NCBI RefSeq assembly: GCF_046156265.1
Contig: NZ_JAWDIR010000033.1
Coordinates: 186,001 to 250,000 of the forward strand
DNA length: 64,000 bases
Reading direction: 5' to 3'
From: CAMDHY01 sp046156265
GTDB taxonomy: Bacteria > Pseudomonadota > Alphaproteobacteria > Rhizobiales > Segnochrobactraceae
Shown: positions 8,818 to 17,244 of the stretch, in pieces
Layout of the letters: the number at the start of each line of letters is the position of its first letter
How positions within the stretch are numbered: position 1 is the first letter of the stretch
Translations under genes and position numbers: made by a program
Notes under the pieces: generated by a model
Databases searched by the model: none
The model's input: the letters and a program-made list of their open reading frames with translations, nothing else
Told to the model about the DNA's origin: nothing

Positions 8818-9693
8818 TCAGCCGACGGTGGCCGCGGCGACCGCCTTCTCGAGCTCGATCTTCAGGCCCGGATCGAGCCCGAGGCGGGCGGCCAGCAGCT
8901 GCAGATAGGCCTGCTCCGCCGGATGGTCCGGCGTGATGACGAGCAGCGAGGCGGCGTAGATCTCGGCCGCCACCGCCGGCGTCGACGCCTCCCGCACCAG
9001 CCGGTCGATGTCGATCGGCGCGGCGAGTTCGGCCTCCAGGAAGTCGCGGTCCTCGGCCGACAGGCCGATGTCGTCGAGGCGGCCGACGATGCGGGCGCGC
9101 TCGTCGGCGTCGACGTGGCCGTCGGCCTTCGCCGCTGCGATCATCGCGTGCAGCAGCGTCAGTGCCAGCGTGCCCTCGCCACCGGGGGCGTGGGCGGGAT
9201 GGAAGGGGGTCTCGGGCGGCGGCAGCGCCAGCGGCTGGCCGGGCTGCACGGGGGCGGGGGCCGGCTGGCCGGACTGCTGCGCCTGCCAGTTGCGATAGGC
9301 CGAATAGGCGAGCGCGCCGACGACCGCGAGGCCGCCATAGGTCAGAGCCTTGCCGCCGAGCTTGCGGGCACCCTTGGAGCCGAGCAGGACCGAGACGAGG
9401 CCACCGGCGAGGGCGCCACCGGCGAGCCCGCCCATGCCGCCGCCGAGGGCGCCGCCGAGGCCGCCGCCGCCGCCCTTGCCGCCACCGAGGACGCCGCCCA
9501 GCATGTCGCCGAGCCCGCCGAGCCCACCGGCCTGGCCGCCACCGGCTCCGGGCTGACCGCCACCCTGGGCGCCGGGGCGCCCGCCGCCGAGCATGCCGCC
9601 CAGCGCGCCACCCAATCCGCCGCCGAGTCCCCCGCCCTGCCCACCGGCACCGGCGCCGAGAAACTGGTCGAGGAGCTTTTTCGTGTCGATCAT
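8818..9693 (-). CDS. DUF533 / TerB-like protein with glycine-rich N-terminus
   Basis: A 291-residue protein starting MIDTKKLLDQFLGAGAGG. Residues 12-105 are extremely Gly/Ala/Leu/Met-rich (GGLGGALGG-type repeats) with GxxxG spacing. The segment AYSAYRNWQAQ follows, and the C-terminal part is a TerB/DUF533 helical domain (LLHAMIAAAKADGHVDADE, then an acidic DADERARIVG region). This is the YebE-like architecture. The function of the family is not established; a membrane-associated role is usually assumed. A GGGAAGGG Shine-Dalgarno supports the start. It lies downstream of the EnvZ-like kinase on the same strand with about 108 bp between, and may be in its transcript. Confidence 0.78.
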   Translation of the reverse strand: MIDTKKLLDQFLGAGAGGQGGGLGGGLGGALGGMLGGGRPGAQGGGQPGAGGGQAGGLGGLGDMLGGVLGGGKGGGGGLGGALGGGMGGLAGGALAGGLVSVLLGSKGARKLGGKALTYGGLAVVGALAYSAYRNWQAQQSGQPAPAPVQPGQPLALPPPETPFHPAHAPGGEGTLALTLLHAMIAAAKADGHVDADERARIVGRLDDIGLSAEDRDFLEAELAAPIDIDRLVREASTPAVAAEIYAASLLVITPDHPAEQAYLQLLAARLGLDPGLKIELEKAVAAATVG

Positions 9694-9801
9694 CGTGCGG
9701 GCCCTTCCCTCATGTCGCAGCGCAGGTATGGCGCCGCCCGAGGCGCCGCAAGGGCGACGCCTCCCGGACATGCGGGAATTCCGACGATCTCGGCGACGAT
9801 C

Positions 9802-11193
9802 TCAGCCCGGGATGCGCGCCCTGGCCCGCAATCCGCCGAGCGGTGATTCCTCGAGGCTGATGTCGCCGCCGTGACCGCGCACGATGTCGCGGGCGATGGC
9901 GAGGCCGAGGCCGGTGCCGGCCTGATCCTGGTTGCGCGCCTCGTCGAGGCGGACGAACGGCTTGAACACCTCCTCGCGCATCTCCGGCGGCACCCCCGGC
10001 CCGTCGTCGTCGACGAGCACGGTGATCCAGCCGTCGGCGTGGCGGCCGGAGACCTCGACGGTTCCCGCATGGCGACAGGCGTTGCCGACGAGATTGACGA
10101 TCACCCGCCGGAAGGCGCTCGCCTTGACGGTCACCTGCGGCTCGCCTTCGAAGCGGGCCGTCACCGCGCAGCCCTCGGACGCCTCCTTGGCGGCGATCTC
10201 GGACAGCATCGCCGAGAGGTCGACTGGCGCCGCCTGCTCGTCGCCGTCGCCGCGCACGAAGGCGATGTAGCCCTCGAGCATCGCCTGCATCTCGTCGACG
10301 TCCTTCTTGAGCTCCGCCACCTCCTCGCCGTCGCCGAGGAAGGCGAGCTCGAGGCGGAAGCGGGTGAGCATCGTGCGGAGGTCGTGCGAGACGCCGGCGA
10401 GCATCGTCGTGCGCTGCTCGATTTGGCGCTCGATGCGGCGGCGCATCTCGAGGAAGGCGTAGGCGGCCTGCCGCACCTCCAGCGCGCCGCGCGGCCGGAA
10501 GCCCTCCACCGGGCGACCACGGCCGAAGTCCTCGGCGGCGGCGGCGAGCGTCTGGATCGGCCGGATCTGGTTGCGCAGGAAGGGGATGGCGATGGCGAGC
10601 AGCACGAGCGCGGTGCCGACCATCCAGACGAGGAAGATGTGGGCGTTGGCGGCGTAGGTCTGGCTGCGGCGGGCATAGACCTTGAGCTGCCGGTCGCCGA
10701 GGTCGATGCGGATCTCGACGAAGTCGGAGCGGCCGACCGTGTCGATCCAGAACGGCTTGCCGATCGATTCGGAGATCAGCCGCGACAACGTGCGGTCGAG
10801 CAGCGAGAAGAACGGCTTCTCCGCCGGCGGCGGCAGCGGCTGCTTCGGCAGCACCTCGATCGAGAGCTTGAGGTCGTCGCGGGCGATGCGCTTCAGGGTC
10901 GCGTAGTCCGGGTCCTGCGGGTAGGACTGCAGCACGTTGATGACGGCGGTGATATCGCGCACGGTCGCTTCCGACAGCCGCCGCGTCACGAGCTCCCAAT
11001 GCCGCTCTAGGAAGACGTAGGCGGCGACCGACTGCAGCAGAATCATCGGCAGCACGATGATCAGGAGCGAGCGCGGGAACAGCCTCTTCGGCAGCGTGCG
11101 GTGCAGGAAGCGGCCGAGGGTCGGCAACAGCAGGAAACGCCTGGCGCGGTCGCGGACGCGCGCCCAGTCCATTCCCGTGCCGGTCTCGGCCAA
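9802..11193 (-). CDS. EnvZ-like sensor histidine kinase
   Basis: A 463-residue sensor kinase. Membrane helices at about 41-62 and 185-205 bracket a periplasmic domain, followed by HAMP (PIQTLAAAAEDFGRGR) and HisKA with the phosphorylated His270 in VSHDLRTMLTR. The ATPase motifs are NLVGNACRH (367-375), DDDGPG (395-400) and GTGLGLAIA (427-435). The residue after HDLRT is normally Pro and is Met here, an uncommon change in the phosphatase/kinase turn. The TTG at 11193 has GGAG ten bases upstream; ATG at 11172 is the alternative. The gene lies 20 bp after an OmpR-like regulator, its obvious partner. The stimulus is unknown. Confidence 0.9.
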   Translation of the reverse strand: MAETGTGMDWARVRDRARRFLLLPTLGRFLHRTLPKRLFPRSLLIIVLPMILLQSVAAYVFLERHWELVTRRLSEATVRDITAVINVLQSYPQDPDYATLKRIARDDLKLSIEVLPKQPLPPPAEKPFFSLLDRTLSRLISESIGKPFWIDTVGRSDFVEIRIDLGDRQLKVYARRSQTYAANAHIFLVWMVGTALVLLAIAIPFLRNQIRPIQTLAAAAEDFGRGRPVEGFRPRGALEVRQAAYAFLEMRRRIERQIEQRTTMLAGVSHDLRTMLTRFRLELAFLGDGEEVAELKKDVDEMQAMLEGYIAFVRGDGDEQAAPVDLSAMLSEIAAKEASEGCAVTARFEGEPQVTVKASAFRRVIVNLVGNACRHAGTVEVSGRHADGWITVLVDDDGPGVPPEMREEVFKPFVRLDEARNQDQAGTGLGLAIARDIVRGHGGDISLEESPLGGLRARARIPG

Positions 11194-11213
11194 GGTCTGT
11201 TCGCTCCGTCTTC

Positions 11214-11924
11214 TCAGCTCGTCGCCAGCCGGTAGCCGATGCCGCGCACCGTCTGCAGGTGCACCGGATTGGCCGGATCGACCTCGAGCTTGCGGCGCAG
11301 GCGGTTGATCTGCACGTCCACCGTCCGTTCGCCGAGACTGCCCTCGCCCTCGACCAGGAGGTGACGGGCGATGGTGTCGCCCGGCCGCTCGGCGAAGGCC
11401 TTGAGCAGCCGCTTCTCGCGGTCGGTGAGCCGGACGGCGACGTCGCCGCGCATCAGCTCCATCTTCTGCAGGTGGAAGGTGAACGGCCCGAAGCGCACCT
11501 CCGCCGGCCCGGTCGAGCGCGGCGCGCGGCGGCGCAGGATGCTCTGGACGCGCAGCAGGAGTTCGCGCGGCTCGAAGGGCTTGGTCAGGTAGTCGTCGAC
11601 GCCGGCTTCCAGGCCGGCAATGCGGTCGCCCGCCTCGGCGCGCGCCGTCAGCATCAGGATCGGCACGTCCGATTCCGTGCGCAGCGATGCGGCGAGATCG
11701 ACGCCGCTCTCGCCCGGCATCATCACGTCGAGAATCAGCAGATCGAACTCGAGCTGCGCCATCGAGCGTCGGGCGGCGGCGGCGTCCTCGGCCATCGTCG
11801 CGCGGTAGCCGTTCTCGACGAGATAGCGGCGCAGCAGCGTGCGGATGCGCTGGTCGTCGTCGACGACGAGAAGATGCGGTGCGTCGTCCGGCAGGGCCGC
11901 GGGGACGGCGACGGCGGACTTCAT
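11214..11924 (-). CDS. OmpR-family response regulator
   Basis: A 236-residue regulator with a receiver domain and a winged-helix DNA-binding domain. The acidic pocket is VDDDQ at about 21-25, the phosphoacceptor is Asp66 (LLILDVMMPGESG), and the conserved Thr93 and Lys115 (YLTKPFEPREL) are present. The C-terminal half has the Trans_reg_C recognition region (SLGERTVDVQINRLRRKLE) and ends GIGYRL. The start overlaps the stop of the MarR gene in ATGA and has AGGAG upstream. With the kinase that follows it forms an EnvZ/OmpR-type pair. Confidence 0.94.
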   Translation of the reverse strand: MKSAVAVPAALPDDAPHLLVVDDDQRIRTLLRRYLVENGYRATMAEDAAAARRSMAQLEFDLLILDVMMPGESGVDLAASLRTESDVPILMLTARAEAGDRIAGLEAGVDDYLTKPFEPRELLLRVQSILRRRAPRSTGPAEVRFGPFTFHLQKMELMRGDVAVRLTDREKRLLKAFAERPGDTIARHLLVEGEGSLGERTVDVQINRLRRKLEVDPANPVHLQTVRGIGYRLATS

Positions 11925-12457
11925 CGCGGGCTCTCCTTGCGGGCGAGCGCCAGCACGGCGGGACGCTCCTCCTCGTTGACGACGAGGGCGAGGAAGCGCT
12001 TCGCCGCCTCGGTGCCGGCAGGGCCGAGGCCGGCGGCCGCCGCCTCGAGCCGCGCCGACTGCAATCGCGCCAGCCGGAGCGCCAGCGCCCGGCCCGCCTC
12101 CGTCGGATAGAGCAGGCGCTCGCGCCGGTCGGCGGCGCCGGTGCGGCTGTCGATGAAGCCGGTGTCGACCAGCTGCTTCAGCACCCGCGCCAGGCTCTGC
12201 TTGGTGATCTTCAGGATGTCCAGGAGGTCGGTGACGCGCATGCCGGGGTTGCGGTTGACGAAGTGCAGGACCCGGTGGTGCGCCCGCCCGAAATCATACT
12301 CGGCGAGGATGCGGTCGGGGCCGCCGACGAAGTCGCGATAGGCAAAGAACAGGAGCTCGATCAGCTCGTAGAGCGGCTCGGCCGCGGCGGCCGCGCTCCG
12401 GCCGGGCGGCTCGCGCACGGTCCGCTCCAGATCCTCACCCGAAATTACGTCAGCCAT
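11921..12457 (-). CDS. MarR-family transcriptional regulator
   Basis: A 178-residue regulator. The winged helix-turn-helix spans roughly residues 45-120, with RVTDLLDILKITKQSLARVLKQL as the helix-turn-helix and DRRERLLYPTEAGRAL as the wing and following helix. The N-terminal 25 residues are an Ala-rich extension. It is first in a three-gene run (MarR, OmpR-like regulator, EnvZ-like kinase) with four-base overlaps, divergent from ilvE across 243 bp, so autoregulation and control of the two-component pair are both plausible. No Shine-Dalgarno is visible, so the message may be leaderless or the start imperfectly placed. Confidence 0.88.
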   Translation of the reverse strand: MADVISGEDLERTVREPPGRSAAAAAEPLYELIELLFFAYRDFVGGPDRILAEYDFGRAHHRVLHFVNRNPGMRVTDLLDILKITKQSLARVLKQLVDTGFIDSRTGAADRRERLLYPTEAGRALALRLARLQSARLEAAAAGLGPAGTEAAKRFLALVVNEEERPAVLALARKESPR

Positions 12458-12458
12458 G

Positions 12459-12487
12459 TTGACTTATTCACGTACGATTGTTACTGA
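12459..12487 (+). promoter_or_regulatory. AT-rich promoter or operator pocket between marR-type gene and ilvE
   Basis: A short AT-rich patch in very GC-rich DNA directly abuts the MarR start. TTGACT at 12459 with TACTGA 17 bases later is a weak sigma-70-like match pointing at ilvE. The palindromic CGTACG core sits in the middle and could be part of a MarR operator. Assigned by composition and position only. Confidence 0.3.
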
Positions 12488-12700
12488 GATGGCCGTCCGG
12501 ACGAAAGGATCGGACGTTCTCCCGGCCGGCGCGGCCGCGCGGGAGGATACCGGCAACTTTGCCGCGGCGCAAAAAAGGCGGGCGCGCGGACGAGCCGGAG
12601 CCGGTGGCTGCGAACCACGCCGCCGACATGCTAGACCGGACACGGACGGACCGAACGAGGCCGCCGGGGCCGGGCGCCGAGGACCGGGAGACAGAGAACA

Positions 12701-13594
12701 ATGGCGGGACAATCCTTCGACAAACGCGACGGCGTCATCTGGATGGACGGCAAGTTCGTGCCGTGGTCGGAGGCGACCGTTCACGTGCTCACCCACGGGC
12801 TGCACTACGCCTCCTCGGTGTTCGAGGGCGAGCGGGCCTATGGCGGCGAGATCTTCAAGCTCGCCGAGCACACCGAGCGGCTCCTGTTCTCCGCCAAGGT
12901 GCTGGGCTTCACCATTCCCTACACCGCCGAGGAGATCAACGCGGCGAGCCGCGAGCTTCTGCGTCGCCAGAAGCTGACGGACGCCTATCTGCGCCCGGTC
13001 GCCTGGCGCGGCAGCGAGATGATGGGCGTCTCGGCGCAGCAGAACACCATCCACCTCGCCATCGCGGCGTGGGAGTGGCCGAGCTACTTCGCCCCCGAGC
13101 AGCGCCTGAAGGGCATCCGCCTCGACATGGCCGAGTGGCGTCGCCCGGATCCGCGGACGATCCCGTCGAAGGCGAAGGCGGCCGGCCTCTACATGATCTG
13201 CACGCTGTCGAAGCACGCTGCCGAGAACAAGGGCTACGCCGACGCGCTGATGCTCGACTACGAGGGCAACGTCGCCGAGGCGACGGGCGCCAACGTGTTC
13301 TTCGTCAAGGACGGCCGCATCCACACGCCGGAGCCGCACTGCTTCCTCGACGGCATCACCCGCCGTACCGTCATCGAGCTCGCGAAGCGCCGCGGCCTCG
13401 AGGTGATCGAGCGGCGGATCGCGCCGGAGGAGATGGCGGGCTTCGCGGAGTGCTTCCTCACCGGCACCGCCGCCGAGGTGACGCCGGTGTCCGAGATCGG
13501 CCCCTACACCTTCACGCCGGGCGAGATCACCCGCACGCTGATGGACGACTACGCCACCGCCGTGCAGCCGGCCAAGCTCGCCGCCGCCGGCTGA
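12701..13594 (+). CDS. ilvE: branched-chain amino acid aminotransferase
   Basis: A 297-residue fold-type IV PLP transaminase that carries out the last step of leucine, isoleucine and valine synthesis and the first of their breakdown. The PLP-binding lysine is Lys159 in IPSKAKAAGLY, the same position as in E. coli IlvE. The phosphate-binding loop region GNVAEATGANVFFV and the motif LDGITRRTVIELA are intact. The N-terminus WMDGKFVPWSEATVHVLTHGLHY is characteristic. The start has GGGAGACAGAGAACA upstream. A hairpin without a T-run (13642-13677) follows the stop. Confidence 0.95.
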   Translation: MAGQSFDKRDGVIWMDGKFVPWSEATVHVLTHGLHYASSVFEGERAYGGEIFKLAEHTERLLFSAKVLGFTIPYTAEEINAASRELLRRQKLTDAYLRPVAWRGSEMMGVSAQQNTIHLAIAAWEWPSYFAPEQRLKGIRLDMAEWRRPDPRTIPSKAKAAGLYMICTLSKHAAENKGYADALMLDYEGNVAEATGANVFFVKDGRIHTPEPHCFLDGITRRTVIELAKRRGLEVIERRIAPEEMAGFAECFLTGTAAEVTPVSEIGPYTFTPGEITRTLMDDYATAVQPAKLAAAG

Positions 13595-13641
13595 GAGGGC
13601 GAGGGCGCTCGCCCACACGGGCCACGGCCGCAAGGCTCCTT

Positions 13642-13677
13642 CGAAAGCCCGGTGCGGGAGACCGCGCCGGGCTTTCG
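13642..13677 (+). terminator. hairpin after ilvE, weak terminator
   Basis: CGAAAGCCCGG (13642-13652) pairs with CCGGGCTTTCG (13667-13677), and the 14-base loop can fold further. No T-tract follows, so termination, if any, would be Rho-assisted or the hairpin may only protect the 3' end. The remaining bases to 13870 show no gene. Confidence 0.4.
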
Positions 13678-13875
13678 CGTCTGCGACATCCCGGCGGCTT
13701 GTTGCGACGCACAATAAAGCAGTTCGGCAGCAGACGCGGCGGCCGTCAAGCAAGCCTCGGGAAAGCCTGGCGCCGGGCCTTGCATAGGGTGCATGGCGGA
13801 GCTGCGAATCCCGCACTTCTATTGCAGCGCAGCATGACCGATATGGGGTGCAACGGTTTCAGAGGAGATCACCCC

Positions 13876-14073
13876 ATGAGCGCCACCCATTACACCGCCG
13901 GTCTCGAGGCGCGGCCGCGCAACAGCTTCTTCGGCGGCATCGGCACGATGTTCGCGATCCTCGGCGCTGCCCGCAACGCCTCCGCCGCCGCCCAGGCCGG
14001 CCGCCGGCCCGCCGCGTCCGATCTCCGCGTCCTCGGGATCGATCCGAAGTCCTTCGACGGCGTGCGCCTCTGA
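13876..14073 (+). CDS. small basic protein of unknown function
   Basis: A 65-residue ORF beginning MSATHYTAGLEARPRNSF, with FGGIGTMFAILGAARNASAA in the middle and DLRVLGIDPKSFDGVRL at the end. A clear AGAGGAG lies six to eight bases before ATG, and a strong terminator follows 57 bases after the stop, so it looks like a genuine single-gene unit. The C-terminal pattern, arginine-rich then DLRxLGID, is reminiscent of the short DUF1127-like proteins common in alphaproteobacteria, but I cannot assign it to a family with confidence. No signal peptide is evident; the central segment is mildly hydrophobic. Confidence 0.65.
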   Translation: MSATHYTAGLEARPRNSFFGGIGTMFAILGAARNASAAAQAGRRPAASDLRVLGIDPKSFDGVRL

Positions 14074-14130
14074 GACGCTCCGGGCGGGTCCTCCCCCCGC
14101 CCGTCGAGTGCTCGGTGCACCGTCGCGAAG

Positions 14131-14163
14131 CGGGCCCCGGTCGCAAGACCGGGGCCCGTTTTC
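14131..14163 (+). terminator. intrinsic terminator after the small ORF
   Basis: A perfect 12-bp stem CGGGCCCCGGTC (14131-14142), loop GCAA, complement at 14147-14158, then TTTTC. It ends the 65-codon unit and faces the convergent TerC gene. Confidence 0.85.
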
Positions 14164-14256
14164 ATTGATACCTCTCGCTTCAAAGCGCACGTCGCTTCAG
14201 AGGCGACGTCACGTCACCCGGGCGGGGTCGCGGCCGCCGGAGCGGCCGCGCCGCGA

Positions 14257-14934
14257 TCAGGTCCCCATGTAGGCCTGCACGTAGGGCCACACCTCGAGAC
14301 TGCCGCGGTAGATCATCTCGAGCGACACGTAGAGGATGATCAGCAGGCCGACATAGGCGATCCAGCGGTAGCGGTGCAGCAGCTTGGCGATGAAGGTCGC
14401 CGCGAGGCCCATCAGCGCGATCGACACCGCGAGGCCGGTCACCAGCACCCACGGATGCTCGCGGGCCGCGCCCGCCACCGCCAGCACGTTGTCGAGCGAC
14501 ATCGACACGTCGGCGACGACGATCTGCCAGGCCGCCTGGGCGAAGGTCTTGCGCGGCGCACCGGCGGCGATCTTGTTGTCGCCGGTGAGATCCTCCTCGG
14601 TCAGCGCCTCCTGGCCTTCCGCCGCCTCGCGGGCCGAGATGCGCAGCTCGCGCCACATCTTCCACGACACCCACAACAGCAGGATGCCGCCGGCGAGAAG
14701 CAGGCCGATGATGGCGAGCAGCTGCGCGGTGATCGCCGCGAAGAAGATGCGCAGCACGGTCGCGGCGATGATGCCGATCAGGATCGCCTTGGCGCGCTGG
14801 TCCTTCGGCAGGCCGGCGGCGGCCAGGCCGATGACGATCGCGTTGTCGCCGGCCAGCACGATGTCGATCATGATCACCTGGCCGAGCGCGGTGAGCGCGT
14901 CGGGTGTCAGGTGCTCGGCGAAGAATTCCATCAT
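14257..14934 (-). CDS. TerC/YjbE-family membrane protein
   Basis: A 225-residue integral membrane protein of the TerC family (YjbE/YkoY group), implicated in metal ion, especially manganese, export and in metalation of secreted proteins. Two conserved acidic motifs sit in helices: VLAGDNAIVIGLA near residues 27-39 and VADVSMSLDNVLAVAGAA in the second half. An acidic cytoplasmic loop (EGQEALTEEDLTGD) joins the two halves. The first of two adjacent ATGs at 14934 is chosen because AGGAGA lies nine bases upstream. I looked for a yybP-ykoY manganese riboswitch in the 273-bp upstream gap and did not find its conserved core. Confidence 0.87.
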   Translation of the reverse strand: MMEFFAEHLTPDALTALGQVIMIDIVLAGDNAIVIGLAAAGLPKDQRAKAILIGIIAATVLRIFFAAITAQLLAIIGLLLAGGILLLWVSWKMWRELRISAREAAEGQEALTEEDLTGDNKIAAGAPRKTFAQAAWQIVVADVSMSLDNVLAVAGAAREHPWVLVTGLAVSIALMGLAATFIAKLLHRYRWIAYVGLLIILYVSLEMIYRGSLEVWPYVQAYMGT

Positions 14935-15207
14935 GCGGGACTGTCTCCTTGCAGGGGGCAAGGGCGGAGCAGGACGAGAACGCGCGAAAGGCCGGCAATG
15001 TTGCCGCCGGCCGAGGTCTACCGCCGTAGGGCGGGCGCGCCCGTCTGCTGCGCCCGAGAGATCTCGGAAAAAATCCAGTCCGACATCGCAGTCCCGAAGG
15101 GCTGCCAGAGGGGCCCGGCCTGGTACCAGGGTGGGGAGAGGAGCTCGGGGTCTCCGAATGGATGGTCGCCGACCCGCCGGGGGAGGCCGGGCGGCATTCT
15201 CATGGCC

Positions 15208-16725
15208 TCAATCCTCGTTCGCCGCAAGGGCCGAGAGCACCTTGCCGCGACCGCGCCAGCGCAGCACCAGCGGCACGATCACGGCGGCGGCTGCGAGCGC
15301 CAGCAGCACGGCGGCGACCGGCGAGGTGACGAGCACCGTCGGGTCGCCCTGGCTGATGGCGAGCGCCCGCCGCAGCTGCTGCTCGGCGAGCGGCCCGAGG
15401 ATCAGCCCGACCACCACCGGGGCGATCGGATAGCCGAACAGGCGGAGCAGGAAGCCGAGGATGCCGAAGGCGAGCAGCATGGCGAGCTCGGCCACCGACG
15501 GGTTGGCGCCGATGGTGCCGAGCGTCGCGAAGACGAGGATGCCGCCATAGAGCCACGGCCGCGGGATCGACAGGAGCTTCACCCACAGCCCGATCAGCGG
15601 CAGGTTCAGCACCAGCAGCATCAGGTTGGCGACGAGCAGGCTGGCGATCAGGCCCCAGACGAGGTCGGCGTTGTTGATGAACAACAGCGGCCCCGGCTGC
15701 AGCCCGAACTGCTGGAAGCCGGCGAGCATGATCGCCGCCGTCGCGGTCGTCGGCAGGCCGAGGGTGAGCAACGGCACCAGCGTGCCGGCGGCCGACGCGT
15801 TGTTGGCGGCCTCCGGCCCGGCGACGCCCTCGATGGCGCCGTGGCCGAACTCCTCCGGGTGCTTGGTCAGCCGCTTCTCGGCTGCATAGGACAGGAACGT
15901 GCCGATCTCGGCGCCGCCGGCCGGCATCGCCCCGATCGGAAAGCCGATGACGGTGCCGCGCAGCCACGGCTTCCACGAGCGCGCCCAGTCGAGCTTGCTC
16001 ATCCACACCGAGCCGCGCACCGGCTCGATCGTCTCGGGCGTGCGCGAGCGCGAGGCCGCCACCGACAGCGCCTCGCCGACGGCGAACAGCGCGACGGCCA
16101 CCGTCGTCACCTCGATGCCGTCGAGCAGGTCCGGCATGCCGAAGGTGAGGCGCGCCTGGCCGGTCTGCAGGTCGATGCCGACGAGGCCGATCGCGAGCCC
16201 GAGTGCGAGCGCGGTGAGGCCGCGCAGCGTCGAATCGCCGAAGGCGGCCGACACCGTCATGAAGGCGAGCACCATCAGCGCGAAATATTCCGCCGGCCCG
16301 AAGGCGAGCGCGAACTTCACCACCCACGGCGCAATCAGCGCCAGTCCGAGGGTGGCGATCAGTCCGGCGACGAAGGAGCCGATGGCGGCGGTGGCGAGCG
16401 CCGGTCCGCCGCGCCCGGCCCGCGCCATCTTGTTGCCCTCGAGCGCCGTGACGATCGAGGCGCTCTCGCCCGGCGTGTTGAGCAGGATCGACGTCGTCGA
16501 GCCGCCATACATGCCGCCGTAGTAGATGCCGGCGAACATGATCAGCGAGCCCGCCGGGTCGAGCTTGTATGTGACCGGCAGCAAGAGCGCGACGGTCAGC
16601 GCCGGCCCGATGCCCGGCAGCACGCCGACGGCGGTGCCGAGCGTCACGCCGATGAGCGCGTAGAGCAGGTTCATCGGCTCGAGGGCGACGAGCAGGCCCT
16701 GGCCGAGCAGCGCGAAGGTGTCCAT
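15208..16725 (-). CDS. tctA: tripartite tricarboxylate transporter large permease
   Basis: A 505-residue permease with about twelve membrane helices, the large membrane subunit of a TctCBA secondary uptake system for tri- or dicarboxylates. The conserved segments GVLPGIGPALTVALLLP, GIYYGGMYGGSTTSILLN and GESASIVTALEGN are all present near the N-terminus, and GPLAEQQLRRAL near the C-terminus. It is last in the tctC-tctB-tctA operon, 33 bp after tctB. The substrate cannot be deduced from the permease. Confidence 0.95.
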   Translation of the reverse strand: MDTFALLGQGLLVALEPMNLLYALIGVTLGTAVGVLPGIGPALTVALLLPVTYKLDPAGSLIMFAGIYYGGMYGGSTTSILLNTPGESASIVTALEGNKMARAGRGGPALATAAIGSFVAGLIATLGLALIAPWVVKFALAFGPAEYFALMVLAFMTVSAAFGDSTLRGLTALALGLAIGLVGIDLQTGQARLTFGMPDLLDGIEVTTVAVALFAVGEALSVAASRSRTPETIEPVRGSVWMSKLDWARSWKPWLRGTVIGFPIGAMPAGGAEIGTFLSYAAEKRLTKHPEEFGHGAIEGVAGPEAANNASAAGTLVPLLTLGLPTTATAAIMLAGFQQFGLQPGPLLFINNADLVWGLIASLLVANLMLLVLNLPLIGLWVKLLSIPRPWLYGGILVFATLGTIGANPSVAELAMLLAFGILGFLLRLFGYPIAPVVVGLILGPLAEQQLRRALAISQGDPTVLVTSPVAAVLLALAAAAVIVPLVLRWRGRGKVLSALAANED

Positions 16726-16758
16726 GGATCGCCCCAGACAGCTCAGGTGATGTGAGGA

Positions 16759-17244
16759 TCAGACGAAGAGGCGCTCGAACGGCCCCGCCGGCAGCGACAG
16801 CTGCAGGAGCTTCGTGAAGGTCAGCCAGACGAGGAAGCCGAAGACGGCCCCGCCCGGTATCGTCAGCCACAACGGCCCGCGGCCGAGCCCCTTCGCCGTG
16901 AAGGCGAACAGGACGCCCGTGGCGATCGAGAAGCCGGCATAGGGGAGCAGCGCCATCTGGCCGACGAGGCCGGCGACGATCCAGGCGACAGGCCCGAACT
17001 CGACGCTCTCGCGCTGCGGGAAGGCGCCGCGCCAGCCGGCGATCGCCGTCCAGATGGCGAGGCCGACGAGCGCGGCGGCCACCGTGTAGGGAAACGCTGC
17101 CGGCCCGACCCGCGCATAGGCGGCGGCGACCGCGAGGCGCTGGGTGTCCCAGACGATCACCGCGGCGAGCCCGGCGAGCAGCACCGCGATGACCAGCACC
17201 GCCCGGTCGGGGCGATGCTGCCGGGCGTCGAGGCCGTCGCTCAT
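16759..17244 (-). CDS. tctB: tripartite tricarboxylate transporter small permease
   Basis: A 161-residue protein with four predicted membrane helices, the small membrane subunit that accompanies TctA. RVGPAAFPYTVAAALVGLA near residues 45-63 is the family's recognisable N-terminal motif, and the C-terminal helix FLVWLTFTKLLQLSLPAGPFE is typical. Its ATG overlaps the tctC stop in ATGA, so translation is coupled. Confidence 0.92.
   Translation of the reverse strand: MSDGLDARQHRPDRAVLVIAVLLAGLAAVIVWDTQRLAVAAAYARVGPAAFPYTVAAALVGLAIWTAIAGWRGAFPQRESVEFGPVAWIVAGLVGQMALLPYAGFSIATGVLFAFTAKGLGRGPLWLTIPGGAVFGFLVWLTFTKLLQLSLPAGPFERLFV

Noticed and set aside
14935..15207. yybP-ykoY manganese riboswitch upstream of the TerC gene
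   Set aside because: TerC genes often carry one, but I found neither the GGGGAGUAG-type core nor its paired loop in the minus-strand leader. A covariance search would settle it.
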